The translations under genes were made by a program, and so were the position numbers. The notes beneath the pieces were generated by a model. It was not told the origin of the DNA. It worked only from the letters and a program-made list of their open reading frames with translations, and searched no databases. Of a DNA stretch of 64,000 nucleotides, positions 38,920-48,256 are shown piece after piece; the stretch's first letter is position 1, and the number at the start of each line of letters is the position of its first letter. Source of the DNA: Paenibacillus crassostreae (GTDB lineage Bacteria; Bacillota; Bacilli; Paenibacillales; Paenibacillaceae); contig NZ_CP017770.1 of assembly GCF_001857945.1 (NCBI RefSeq), positions 3,844,001 through 3,908,000 on the forward strand, written 5' to 3'.

Positions 38920-40716
38920 ATGAAGTCCTTTCGCTCGAAATTGTCAATGATATTAATGCTTATGGTGGGGCTTACGATGATCGTAGCAGGCTTTTCTATG
39001 GCGAAGGTATTCAAGGAATCACATATCGCCATTCTAGAAGAGAATATGGCCCGGGAAATAAAACTAATTAGTAATACAATGGACTTTCGTTCAACTGAGG
39101 ATGAAGATTCTTTGATGTATTACTCGCAAGAAGCTAGGGATATAGGAGCCCTAATAGAGTCGCGTGTGACTTTTATTAATCATACTGGAGATGTAATTGG
39201 GGATTCAGAGAAAGATCCGTTAATCATGGATAACCATAACGATAGAGAAGAAATTGTATCTGCTAGGGATAATGGGATTGGAAGAGTTATAAGATACAGT
39301 AACTCACTCGAGCAAAATATGTTATATGTAGCCACACCTATAAAAGTGGGAAATGACTTTGATGGATTTATTCGATTGTCTGTTAGTCTATCGTCTATTG
39401 AAGAGGGTCTTCATCAAGGTTGGAAGCTCATGATCATATTCTTATTTATTCTATTTCTAGTAGCTGCAATTGTTAGTTTTCGTATGGCTGCGAATATGAC
39501 TTCGCCGTTAGAACAGATAATTAAGGTTGCTAGACGTATCTCACATCAGGATTATGATGCTCGATTGCAAATTGAACGAAATGATGAAGTTGGGCAATTG
39601 GGGAGAGCCATAAATGCGATGGCAGATAGTTTACAGAATCAACTGAAAACAATTCGCGATAATGAAGATTTAATTCAGAGTGTACAAGATAATATGACTA
39701 GTGGAATTCTATTAATTGATGCCAAAGGCAATATTGCCGTGATTAATCGAGCGGCTGAAGAAATGCTTAAAGTTAAGGCTGGACAGGTTACAGGTAAACC
39801 CTATTATGAGATGAAAGAGCATTATGAATTAATGAAGCTTTTAAAGGAAGGATTAGCACTACGAAAGACGATTCATGAAGAGAGAAATTTATATTATCCT
39901 GTGGATATAATGATGCGTGTAGATGGTATCCCAATGTTCGAGGAGGAAGGTTCCTATAAAGGAATGTTATTCTTACTGCAGAATATAACGGCAATCCGAA
40001 GATTGGAGAATATGAGAAGTGAATTTGTTACCAATGTCTCACATGAGTTGAAAACACCGATCGCAGCAGTTAGAGGATTCGCTGAAACATTACTTGGAGG
40101 TGGGGTGACTGATGAGAAGACAGCGCGTTCTTTTCTTCAGATTATCTATGATGAGAGTGAAAGATTGAATAGACTTATTAGTGATATTCTAGATCTCTCA
40201 AAAATTGAACAGAAAAATATTGCTATGGATTGTTCACCTGTTCATATATCATCGTTCTTTGAATCGATGTTCGAGACTATGAGCTTTGTAGCAGAAAAGA
40301 AGAAAATTAGTCTTCAATCTGATGTTCCCGCAGAGTTATTTATTGAGGCGGATGAGGATAAGTTAAAACAAATATTTATGAATCTCCTATCCAATGCTGT
40401 TAATTATACGCAAGAGGGAGGTAAGGTGAAAGTAACAGTTAGGCATTTGGAAGATGATGAAGGTCGTGAAAGAATACAATTTACTGTCTCTGACACGGGA
40501 TTAGGAATACCTAAAAAGGACTTGCCAAGAATATTCGAACGGTTCTATAGAGTGGACAAAGCTCGTTCAAGATTCTCAGGTGGAACGGGATTGGGTCTTT
40601 CTATTGTAAAACATTTAGTTGATTTACATCGTGGTACAGTGACGGTTGAAAGTGAATGGAATATCGGTTCAGCTTTTACAATTGAATTACCGATGCTTCA
40701 AGATGATTCACATTAA
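38920..40716 (+). CDS. phoR: PhoR-type sensor histidine kinase
   Basis: 598 residues. TM1 (about 8-28), an extracytoplasmic sensor (30-170), TM2 (172-192), HAMP (195-245), a PAS domain (255-360), HisKA with the phospho-acceptor His375 in NVSHELKTP, and HATPase with the N box (NLLSNAVNY), DTGLGIP and GTGLGLSIVK. This is the full PhoR layout of Bacillales. It lies upstream of its regulator gene, the reverse of the usual phoP-phoR order, with a Pho-box promoter in between. Its partner is presumed to be PhoP at 40811. Confidence 0.9.
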   Translation: MKSFRSKLSMILMLMVGLTMIVAGFSMAKVFKESHIAILEENMAREIKLISNTMDFRSTEDEDSLMYYSQEARDIGALIESRVTFINHTGDVIGDSEKDPLIMDNHNDREEIVSARDNGIGRVIRYSNSLEQNMLYVATPIKVGNDFDGFIRLSVSLSSIEEGLHQGWKLMIIFLFILFLVAAIVSFRMAANMTSPLEQIIKVARRISHQDYDARLQIERNDEVGQLGRAINAMADSLQNQLKTIRDNEDLIQSVQDNMTSGILLIDAKGNIAVINRAAEEMLKVKAGQVTGKPYYEMKEHYELMKLLKEGLALRKTIHEERNLYYPVDIMMRVDGIPMFEEEGSYKGMLFLLQNITAIRRLENMRSEFVTNVSHELKTPIAAVRGFAETLLGGGVTDEKTARSFLQIIYDESERLNRLISDILDLSKIEQKNIAMDCSPVHISSFFESMFETMSFVAEKKKISLQSDVPAELFIEADEDKLKQIFMNLLSNAVNYTQEGGKVKVTVRHLEDDEGRERIQFTVSDTGLGIPKKDLPRIFERFYRVDKARSRFSGGTGLGLSIVKHLVDLHRGTVTVESEWNIGSAFTIELPMLQDDSH

Positions 40717-40730
40717 ATGATTCTATGCAT

Positions 40731-40762
40731 TTTACACCCTGTTAACATTTCAATGGTATGAT
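40731..40762 (+). promoter_or_regulatory. Pho box and promoter of phoP
   Basis: TTTACA (40731-40736) and TTAACA (40742-40747) are spaced exactly 11 bases apart, with TATGAT (40757-40762) as the -10 box 9 bases further on. This is the PhoP-site layout and implies autoregulation of phoP. Confidence 0.6.
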
Positions 40763-40810
40763 AATAAAAAATCTTTTTATATAATGAGATATATGAAATG
40801 GGGGTCCCAC

Positions 40811-41545
40811 ATGCCACAACGATTATTGGTCATTGAAGATGAGCCGACGTTGGCCCGACTATTATCCTATAATTTAACGCAAGAAGGATATGATGTAACA
40901 GTGGAGGATCATGGAACAGCAGGATATGAACGAGCATCTGGAGAATCTTTTGATCTAATACTACTGGACCTCATGCTTCCAGGAATGAATGGAATCGATA
41001 TACTAAGTAAACTACGGGCTCAGGGGATTGTGACACCTATTATCATTCTAACCGCTAAGAATGCTGAAGAAGAAGTTGTTCAAGGTCTCAAATCGGGTGC
41101 GGATGATTACATTACAAAACCTTTTGGAGTATCTGAATTGTTGGCAAGAGTTAGTGCTGTTATGAGACGTGTGTCAGGTAAGAATGAAGAAATTATTCCA
41201 ACAACACAAAGTTCAGCATCAACGATATCACTAGGTCAATTGGAGATATTCCCAGAGAAATATGAAGTAACCTTAGGCGGAATTAGTATTAATTTACGTC
41301 CCAAAGAGTTCGAAGTGTTATTGTATCTTGCTCGTAAACCTGGAGTTGTGCTTACCAGAGATGACCTAATGAATGAGGTATGGGGATTTGATTATATAGG
41401 TGGGCAACGAACGGTAGATGTGCATGTGAGTTCACTACGCAAAAAGTTAGAACTTGACCCTGATTCAGTACACATTGATTCAATTCGTGGTGTAGGGTAT
41501 AAATTAGTTGTGAATAAGAAGAAAAGCACGCCTCATTTAATCTGA
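40811..41545 (+). CDS. phoP: PhoP-type response regulator (OmpR family)
   Basis: 244 residues from ATG 40811 (GGGGGTC site). Receiver domain with the phospho-acceptor D53 (LILLDLMLPG), T81 and K103 (ITKPFG), then a winged-helix DNA-binding domain (about 140-240, LRPKEFEVLLYLARKPG and RTVDVHVSSLRKKL). It should activate phosphate-starvation genes by binding TTNACA direct repeats, which are present before phoP itself and before pstB. It lies between phoR and pstB. Confidence 0.92.
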   Translation: MPQRLLVIEDEPTLARLLSYNLTQEGYDVTVEDHGTAGYERASGESFDLILLDLMLPGMNGIDILSKLRAQGIVTPIIILTAKNAEEEVVQGLKSGADDYITKPFGVSELLARVSAVMRRVSGKNEEIIPTTQSSASTISLGQLEIFPEKYEVTLGGISINLRPKEFEVLLYLARKPGVVLTRDDLMNEVWGFDYIGGQRTVDVHVSSLRKKLELDPDSVHIDSIRGVGYKLVVNKKKSTPHLI

Positions 41546-41560
41546 AATGAGGGCCCTTCC
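41531..41560 (+). terminator. Weak hairpin at the end of phoP
   Basis: CCTCATTT (41531-41538) pairs with AAATGAGG (41545-41552); the stop codon TGA lies inside the hairpin. The T tract is poor, so attenuation rather than full termination is likely. Confidence 0.4.
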
Positions 41561-41660
41561 TTCTTTTGACAATAGAAGAACAGTATATTATTAATTTTAA
41601 TAGTAAAGGCTAGCTTGGGAATATAATGTGATAACTCAGGTATTAGTCTGATTATTAGAA

Positions 41661-41714
41661 TTTACATGGAGTTTACAATTGTGAGGCACTGTGTTTACAT
41701 AAAAAAGGTATGAT
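41661..41714 (+). promoter_or_regulatory. Pho box array and promoter of pstB-phoU
   Basis: TTTACA at 41661, 41672 and 41694, with a degenerate GAGGCA at 41683, all at an exact 11-base period; the -10 box TATGAT (41709-41714) follows 9 bases after the last repeat. This is the four-repeat layout of a PhoP-activated promoter. Confidence 0.75.
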
Positions 41715-41755
41715 ATTAGGGTATTCCACGTAGAGATAAGGAGACAGTATATTAA

Positions 41756-42511
41756 ATGGAAGATATTATCCATATTAAGCAATTGAATTTATTCTATGAA
41801 GACTTCCATGCTCTAAAAAATGTTGATCTTACGATTCCAGAGAAGATGATTACAGCATTTATTGGACCTTCTGGTTGTGGTAAATCCACATTATTACGTA
41901 CATTAAACCGCATGAATGATATGATCTCAGGAACTCGAATTGAAGGTTCTGTTCAAATTAATGGCAAAGAAATATACGGTGAAGATGTTGAGGTCGAATC
42001 CCTGCGTAAGCAAATAGGCATGGTGTTCCAGCAACCTAATCCATTTCCAAAATCAATATATGATAATATTGCTTATGGTCCTCGTCTGCATGGCGTAACT
42101 CAAAAAGCAGAACTTGATCAAATTGTAGAACAAAGTTTGCACCAAGCAGCACTCTGGGATGAAGTGAAAGATTATTTAAAACGCTCTGCACTTAGCCTTT
42201 CTGGAGGACAACAACAACGGTTATGTATTGCTCGAGCACTGGCAGTACAACCAGATATTTTGTTAATGGATGAAGCGACATCAGCCTTGGATCCAATCTC
42301 GACACTCAAGATTGAAGAGTTAATTCAGGAATTGAAGGAAAGTTATACTATAGTCATGGTTACTCATAATATGCATCAAGCAGCACGCGTATCTGGGCAG
42401 ACGGTATTTTTTCTAAATGGGGAAGTCGTGGAGTCGAATGAAACCAATATTCTGTTCACTAATCCGCATGATTCACGAACAGAAGATTATATTTCTGGTA
42501 GATTCGGTTAA
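41756..42511 (+). CDS. pstB: PstB phosphate ABC transporter ATPase
   Basis: 251 residues. Walker [10 protein letters not shown], a Q-loop region [20 protein letters not shown] characteristic of PstB, signature LSGGQQQR, Walker [13 protein letters not shown] and the H-loop VTHNMHQA. It powers high-affinity phosphate import by PstSCA, but pstS, pstC and pstA are not in this neighbourhood. phoU follows 33 bases downstream. A Pho-box promoter lies directly upstream. Confidence 0.95.
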   Translation: MEDIIHIKQLNLFYEDFHALKNVDLTIPEKMITAFIGPSGCGKSTLLRTLNRMNDMISGTRIEGSVQINGKEIYGEDVEVESLRKQIGMVFQQPNPFPKSIYDNIAYGPRLHGVTQKAELDQIVEQSLHQAALWDEVKDYLKRSALSLSGGQQQRLCIARALAVQPDILLMDEATSALDPISTLKIEELIQELKESYTIVMVTHNMHQAARVSGQTVFFLNGEVVESNETNILFTNPHDSRTEDYISGRFG

Positions 42512-42544
42512 GAATAGGGGTTACTGATAGGAGGATAAGGACAG

Positions 42545-43204
42545 ATGATTCGGAGAATAGGATTAGATCAGGACTTAGAAGAATTACGTACATTGTTAAA
42601 AAAAATGGGTGAACATGTGATTGATGCTCTAGATGGAGCGATTTCAGCATTGCATACTCAGAATGTAGAAAAAGCACAGAATATCGTTAAAAATGATATA
42701 TTACTCAATGCAATGGAAGATCAGATTATGGATATTGGGTCGCGCTTAATTGTTACACAGCAACCTGTGGCCAAAGATCTACGTCGTATTATCGTTGCTT
42801 TCAAAATATCTAGTGACTTGGAACGTATGGGAGATCTTGCATTGGATATTGCGAAAGTAGCACTCCGTATTCAAGGTCAAACTTTAATTAAACCACTTGT
42901 TGATATTCCCAATATGTCGGAAATCGTTAAAGTTATGATCACGGAAGCTATTACTTCATATCTTGATGAGAATACAGATCTAGCCTTAAAAATGGCTCAG
43001 GATGATGATGAAGTTGATCATTTATATGGACAGATGATTACTGAATTATATGAATTTATATCAAATCAACCTGAATCTACTCCTCAAGTGATGTTACTAA
43101 CGTTAGTAGGCCGCTACATTGAACGGATCGCTGACCACGCAACAAATATTGGGGAAAGTGTTATTTACCTGGTAACAGGAACGAGACCCGATCTGAATCA
43201 ATAA
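42545..43204 (+). CDS. phoU: PhoU phosphate-signalling regulator
   Basis: 219 residues, all helical, with the two PhoU repeats. The metal-binding E/DxxxD motifs are visible in SSDLERMGDLALDIAK and YIERIADHATNIGESV. PhoU links the Pst transporter to the PhoR kinase and lowers Pho-regulon activity when phosphate is plentiful. Co-transcribed with pstB, with a strong terminator downstream. ATG after AGGAGG. Confidence 0.95.
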   Translation: MIRRIGLDQDLEELRTLLKKMGEHVIDALDGAISALHTQNVEKAQNIVKNDILLNAMEDQIMDIGSRLIVTQQPVAKDLRRIIVAFKISSDLERMGDLALDIAKVALRIQGQTLIKPLVDIPNMSEIVKVMITEAITSYLDENTDLALKMAQDDDEVDHLYGQMITELYEFISNQPESTPQVMLLTLVGRYIERIADHATNIGESVIYLVTGTRPDLNQ

Positions 43205-43216
43205 TAAATAATCTTG

Positions 43217-43247
43217 AAGCACCGACAATATTGTCGGTGCTTTTTTC
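43217..43247 (+). terminator. Terminator of pstB-phoU
   Basis: AAGCACCGACAAT/ATTGTCGGTGCTT (43217-43242), a perfect inverted repeat followed by TTTTC. Confidence 0.93.
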
Positions 43248-43307
43248 TCGAAAACGGGTTCATATGGTATTATGAGAAAAGAAAGTTGTATAAAGGGATG
43301 GTGTATT

Positions 43308-45968
43308 ATGGATAAGCTAATTCTTATAGATGGCAATAGTATTATTTACCGTGCTTTTTTTGCAATGCCGCCACTTACGAACACTAAAGGTTGGCATACG
43401 AATGCAGTATATGGATTTACGAATATGTTATTGCGGATCATTGAGGATCATAAGCCAACACATATGATGGTTGCCTTTGATGCGGGTAAAATTACATTCC
43501 GACATGAAAGTTACAAAGAATATAAAGGTGGACGTAACAAAACTCCACATGAATTGTCTGAACAGTTTCCTTTGTTAAAGGAGTTATTACAGGGATTAGG
43601 AATTGCACAGTATGAATTGAGCGGATATGAAGCTGATGATATCATTGGTACCATTTCGAAAGAAGCTGAGCAAGCTGGTCAGGAAGTATTAGTGATATCA
43701 GGGGATAAGGATATGTTCCAATTGGCTTCGGAACATGTTGAGATTGGATTGACTCGAAAAGGTGTTACTGAGATTGAAATATACAATCCAGAGCAAATTC
43801 ATGAAAGATATGGGCTTAAACCTCATCAGATTACAGACTTGAAAGGACTCATGGGCGATACATCGGATAATATTCCTGGTGTCCCAGGTGTGGGTGAGAA
43901 AACTGCTCTTAAGCTTCTGCATCAATTTGGCTCAGTAGAAGATGTTCTAGCCAATATACATGAGTTAAAGGGGAAAATGAAGGAAAAGATTGAGACTCAT
44001 GCGGATGATGCGGTGCTAAGTAAGAAACTGGCAACGATATATCGTGAAGTCGTATTGGACAAGACATTGGATGAGATGGTGTTCAATGGTTTTAATCCAG
44101 ATACTTCGGGTCCAGCGTTAGCCAAATTAGAATTTAAGTCTATGCTTGAGCGTCTATCTTTATCTGGTGAAGCAGGACTAGAAGATGGTATTGCTAAACA
44201 ACCTACTCTGAATGTAGAAGTAACAGTAATTAATGAAGATAATATAAAAGAATTTATTTCACGTCTTCCACAAGTCAAAGTATTACACGTGGAGACTTAT
44301 GGAGAAAACCCACACCGCGCAGAAATTATTGGTGTTGTGTTCTCATCGGAAGAACATCATGATTATGTCCCATTTGATCTATTCAAAACAGATCATGCCG
44401 CACCTATTCTGAACTGGTTGCAAGATCCTGCGTATCCGAAGCGCGGGTATGACTTACACCGGATGGATCTCGCACTGCATTGGCATGAGATTCCTTTCGC
44501 AGGAGTTACATTTGATGTTCAACTTGCGGCGTATTTGCTCGATCCAACCGAATCTAATCAGACAATAAGTGCACTTGCTGCAAAATATGGTTTATCCTCA
44601 TTAGTTGTTGAAGAAGATATATTTGGTAAAGGTGCGAAATATAAGGTGCCTGAGATCGAAGTATTGAGTAACCATTTAGCACGTAAGTCAGCTACAGTTC
44701 TCAGTATCATTCCGAAGCAAGAAGAAGAATTAGAGAAGAATGAAATGAAGTCTTTATTCCATGATCTGGAGATGCCATTATCACGTATTCTTGCAGATAT
44801 GGAGAAGCAGGGGATCGAAGTTTATACGAAGGATTTGCAAGAACTTGGTAAGGAGTTTGAGAGTCAGATTCACCAACTTGAGGAAGACATATATCGTATT
44901 GCAGATGGGAAATTTAACATCAACTCTCCAAAACAATTAGGTGAGATTCTGTTCGTGAAACTAGGTCTGCCTGTTGTCAAAAAGACGAAAACTGGATTCT
45001 CAACTGACGCTGAGGTGCTTGAAAAATTAGCCCCTTATCACGAGATCGTACAACATATCCTGCAATATCGCACGCTTGCGAAATTACAATCAACATATGT
45101 CGAAGGGTTACTTAAGGAGATTTCTCCGAAGACTGGAAAAGTGCATACGTATTATCGGCAGACGATTGCAGCCACAGGTCGATTAAGTAGCCAATTTCCA
45201 AATCTGCAGAATATTCCGATTCGTCTTGAAGAAGGCCGTAAAATCCGTAAAGTATTTGTTCCTTCTGAATCTGGCTGGTCCATCTTGGCTGCCGATTATT
45301 CACAAATAGAATTACGTGTATTGGCGCATATCTCTAATGATGAACGATTAATTGAAGCATTTCTTCAAGATATGGACATTCATACAAAAACAGCTATGGA
45401 TGTATTCGGAGTAAAACCGGAAGAGGTGGACTCTAATATGCGTCGTTCTGCTAAGGCAGTAAACTTCGGAATTGTATACGGAATCAGTGATTATGGATTA
45501 TCGCAGAATCTTAATATTACTCGGAAAGAAGCTTCACAATTTATTGAGCAATACTTTGCAATATTCCAAGGTGTTAAACAATATATGAGTGATATCGTGA
45601 AGGAAGCGAAAGAGAATGGTTATGTCACGACGCTCTTGGGAAGAAGAAGGTATCTACCAGAAATTAATGCAAGTAATTTTAATCTTCGATCATTCGCAGA
45701 ACGAATGGCTATGAATACACCTATTCAAGGTACCGCAGCAGATATCATTAAACTTGCTATGGTACATATGGATAAGGCACTTTCAGACAAACAATTAAAG
45801 AGTCGTATGCTTCTTCAAGTACATGATGAATTAGTTTTTGAGGTTCCCGAGGATGAGCTTGAGCTGATGAAAGTACTTGTTCCCGAGATCATGTCTAAAG
45901 CCCTTCAACTGGTTGTGCCGCTTAATGCAGAAGTGAGTTTTGGTAGCAACTGGTATGAAGCTAAATAG
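43308..45968 (+). CDS. polA: DNA polymerase I
   Basis: 886 residues from ATG 43308. The N-terminal 5'-3' exonuclease is intact in style (LILIDGNSIIYRAFFAMPP, EADDIIGT, GDTSDNIPGVPGVGEKTA). The middle 3'-5' exonuclease-like domain has a degraded first motif (HVETYG in place of DxETT), as in other Bacillales enzymes. The polymerase domain is intact: DYSQIELRVLAHIS, RRSAKAVNFGIVYGIS and LLQVHDELVFEVP. It acts in Okazaki-fragment processing and repair. mutM follows. Confidence 0.97.
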   Translation: MDKLILIDGNSIIYRAFFAMPPLTNTKGWHTNAVYGFTNMLLRIIEDHKPTHMMVAFDAGKITFRHESYKEYKGGRNKTPHELSEQFPLLKELLQGLGIAQYELSGYEADDIIGTISKEAEQAGQEVLVISGDKDMFQLASEHVEIGLTRKGVTEIEIYNPEQIHERYGLKPHQITDLKGLMGDTSDNIPGVPGVGEKTALKLLHQFGSVEDVLANIHELKGKMKEKIETHADDAVLSKKLATIYREVVLDKTLDEMVFNGFNPDTSGPALAKLEFKSMLERLSLSGEAGLEDGIAKQPTLNVEVTVINEDNIKEFISRLPQVKVLHVETYGENPHRAEIIGVVFSSEEHHDYVPFDLFKTDHAAPILNWLQDPAYPKRGYDLHRMDLALHWHEIPFAGVTFDVQLAAYLLDPTESNQTISALAAKYGLSSLVVEEDIFGKGAKYKVPEIEVLSNHLARKSATVLSIIPKQEEELEKNEMKSLFHDLEMPLSRILADMEKQGIEVYTKDLQELGKEFESQIHQLEEDIYRIADGKFNINSPKQLGEILFVKLGLPVVKKTKTGFSTDAEVLEKLAPYHEIVQHILQYRTLAKLQSTYVEGLLKEISPKTGKVHTYYRQTIAATGRLSSQFPNLQNIPIRLEEGRKIRKVFVPSESGWSILAADYSQIELRVLAHISNDERLIEAFLQDMDIHTKTAMDVFGVKPEEVDSNMRRSAKAVNFGIVYGISDYGLSQNLNITRKEASQFIEQYFAIFQGVKQYMSDIVKEAKENGYVTTLLGRRRYLPEINASNFNLRSFAERMAMNTPIQGTAADIIKLAMVHMDKALSDKQLKSRMLLQVHDELVFEVPEDELELMKVLVPEIMSKALQLVVPLNAEVSFGSNWYEAK

Positions 45969-46018
45969 TACCCAAATCGGTTACAATTCCGTTATAATGG
46001 GATAGAGGTGAGAACATA

Positions 46019-46846
46019 ATGCCGGAATTGCCAGAAGTTGAGACCGTCAAAAATACGTTAAATTTATTGATTAAAGATAAAATAATTGATCATGTAAGTG
46101 TTCATTTGGCGCGAATTATCCAGCGCCCTGATGATATAGAAGAATTTAGTTTTTTGCTCGCTGGACATACCATTCAAGGTGTAGAACGTCGCGGGAAATT
46201 TCTGCGTATTCTGTTGGATGGTCTTGTACTTGTATCCCATTTGCGGATGGAAGGAAGATATGGGCTTTTCTCAAGTCAGGACCCTGTAGAGAAGCATACA
46301 CATGTTATTTTTCATTTCAATGATGGAACAGAACTTCGATATAAAGATGTTCGGCAATTTGGGACGATGCATTTGTTTGGAGCAGGAGAGGAATTAATAA
46401 ATCTCCCTTTGTCCAAGCTAGGGATAGAGCCATTAGATGAGTCTTTTACCAAAGAGAAATTAAAGATGATATTAAACGGAAAGAAGACAAAAATTAAATC
46501 TGTTCTTCTGAACCAGGTATATATTGTTGGGATTGGGAATATCTATGTGGATGAATCTTTATTTAAGGCAGGGATCCATCCTGAACTAAATGCTGGTTCT
46601 TTAGAGGACAAGCAAATTGAGAAATTGCATCATGCCATAGTTAATACGTTGTCAGAGTCCATTGAAGCGGGAGGATCCTCCATCAAATCTTATGTGAATG
46701 GACAAGGGGAGATGGGGATGTTTCAACAACAGCTACAAGTATATGGCCGGCAAGGAAAACCCTGTGTGAAATGTAGCGCCCTGATTGAGAAAACAGTCGT
46801 AGGTGGAAGAGGAACTCATTTTTGTCCGAAGTGTCAAGAGATATAG
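46019..46846 (+). CDS. mutM: MutM (Fpg) formamidopyrimidine-DNA glycosylase
   Basis: 275 residues. The N-terminus MPELPEVETV supplies the catalytic proline and glutamate; the H2TH region has VGIGNIYVDESLF; the zinc finger near the end has CVKC...CPKC. It removes oxidised purines such as 8-oxoG and nicks the abasic site. It lies 50 bases after polA, the same order as in B. subtilis. GAGGTGAG site before ATG. Confidence 0.97.
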   Translation: MPELPEVETVKNTLNLLIKDKIIDHVSVHLARIIQRPDDIEEFSFLLAGHTIQGVERRGKFLRILLDGLVLVSHLRMEGRYGLFSSQDPVEKHTHVIFHFNDGTELRYKDVRQFGTMHLFGAGEELINLPLSKLGIEPLDESFTKEKLKMILNGKKTKIKSVLLNQVYIVGIGNIYVDESLFKAGIHPELNAGSLEDKQIEKLHHAIVNTLSESIEAGGSSIKSYVNGQGEMGMFQQQLQVYGRQGKPCVKCSALIEKTVVGGRGTHFCPKCQEI

Positions 46847-46967
46847 AAGTAAAAGAATGTGCACCCCTCGATTCTTACTCCATATAATAACGGAGGATAT
46901 ATCGACCGTAGTGGATGAGTTCAGATTGGATGATCTGATGATCCATTCGAGATTGGGAGGGAACAGG

Positions 46968-47651
46968 GTGCTTAGTCACATTCTTGCACTGATGTTGCTG
47001 TCTTTTGCAGTAAGTTTGGATAGTTTTGGAGTGGGGATTACATATGGATTAAGAAAATTGAAAATCCCCTTGTTATCGATCATGATTATTTCCACTCTTT
47101 CAGGTGTAGTTATTTACATTTCAATGCAGCTTGGAGTTCTGTTAGCCAACTTAATTTCTCCAATTGTAGCTTCTGTTGTAGGGGCAATGATTCTTATTGT
47201 AATGGGATTATGGTCTTTGATGCAGATGATTGTGCAAAAAGAAAAGGATCCATTGGTGGAGTCTGGGAATGTTAAGAGGATCGAGGAAATGCTTCCTCTT
47301 CCCGTGGAACGTAAGGTATTCTCATTTGAAATTCGTAAAATGGGATTAGTTATACAAATATTACGTACGCCTTCTTCAGCAGATGTAGATGAATCAGGTA
47401 GTATCTCGGGGTATGAGGCAATGTGGTTAGGAATTGCATTATCTTTAGATGCCTTAGGTGCAGGACTAGGTGCAGCTTTACTTGGGTTCCCTCCTTGGTC
47501 TACATCGTTAGTTATAGCTTTATTTAGCGGTAGTTTTCTAGTAGTGGGTATGAATACAGGATTTCGATTCGCGACAAAATCTTGGACGCGTCATATGGCG
47601 GCAATACCCGCGTTATTGTTAATAGTCATGGGAATAATGAAGCTGTTATGA
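46968..47651 (+). CDS. ytaF: YtaF sporulation membrane protein
   Basis: 227 residues from GTG 46968 (GGGAGGGAA site). The frame opens further upstream inside mutM but without a ribosome site and with non-membrane sequence. It has about six TM segments, with the paired motifs SFAVSLDSFGVGITYG and ALSLDALGAGLGAAL that relate it to the MntP (manganese efflux) fold. YtaF is a sporulation-linked member of that family. coaE starts 8 bases downstream. Confidence 0.9.
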   Translation: MLSHILALMLLSFAVSLDSFGVGITYGLRKLKIPLLSIMIISTLSGVVIYISMQLGVLLANLISPIVASVVGAMILIVMGLWSLMQMIVQKEKDPLVESGNVKRIEEMLPLPVERKVFSFEIRKMGLVIQILRTPSSADVDESGSISGYEAMWLGIALSLDALGAGLGAALLGFPPWSTSLVIALFSGSFLVVGMNTGFRFATKSWTRHMAAIPALLLIVMGIMKLL

Positions 47652-47659
47652 GGTGAATT

Positions 47660-48256
47660 ATGAATATAGGATTAACTGGAGGTATTGCAACGGGAAAGAG
47701 TACGGTATCCTCTCTTCTAATAAAGAAGGGGGCTTTACTCGTTGATGCGGATACCATTGCCCGGGAGGTTATGCTTCCGGGTCAACCTGTTCTTGCAGCA
47801 GTATCTGAATTTTTTGGACAAGCTATACTGCAAGCTGATGGTACTTTAGACCGCAAGAAACTTGGGAATATTGTTTTTAATGATAAAAAGGCTCTTCAAG
47901 CATTAAATGAAATGAGTCATCCCGAAATTCGTAAACAGATAAAAGAGCGTATGAATGAGCTAGAGAAATTGAATCCTAATGTGCTAGTTGTGGTGGATAT
48001 TCCCCTATTGATAGAATCCGGATACCAATCAATGTTCGAACAAGTGATGGTGGTGTTTGTGCCACGGGATATTCAGAAACAACGGTTGATATTAAGAGAT
48101 TCTTTAACAGACGAAGAGGCTGAAGCGCGTCTCCATGCACAAATGGATATTGAGGAGAAGAAGAAGCAAGCAGATATCACCATTGATAACAGTAATAGCT
48201 TAGAAGAAACGAAGCAACAATTGGATCGATTCTGGCTTAAGTTAGGCTTATTATGA
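47660..48256 (+). CDS. coaE: Dephospho-CoA kinase
   Basis: 198 residues. P-loop GLTGGIATGKSTV at the N-terminus, DADTIAREV, the lid region RLILRDSLTDEEA, and IDNSNSLEETKQQ at the end, all typical of CoaE. It phosphorylates dephospho-CoA at the 3' hydroxyl, the last step to CoA. Its stop codon overlaps the start of the lytic transglycosylase gene (ATGA at 48253-48256). Confidence 0.97.
   Translation: MNIGLTGGIATGKSTVSSLLIKKGALLVDADTIAREVMLPGQPVLAAVSEFFGQAILQADGTLDRKKLGNIVFNDKKALQALNEMSHPEIRKQIKERMNELEKLNPNVLVVVDIPLLIESGYQSMFEQVMVVFVPRDIQKQRLILRDSLTDEEAEARLHAQMDIEEKKKQADITIDNSNSLEETKQQLDRFWLKLGLL

Noticed and set aside
46803..46967. Longer N-terminus for ytaF overlapping mutM
   Set aside because: No ribosome site and non-membrane sequence; GTG 46968 with GGGAGGG fits the family start.
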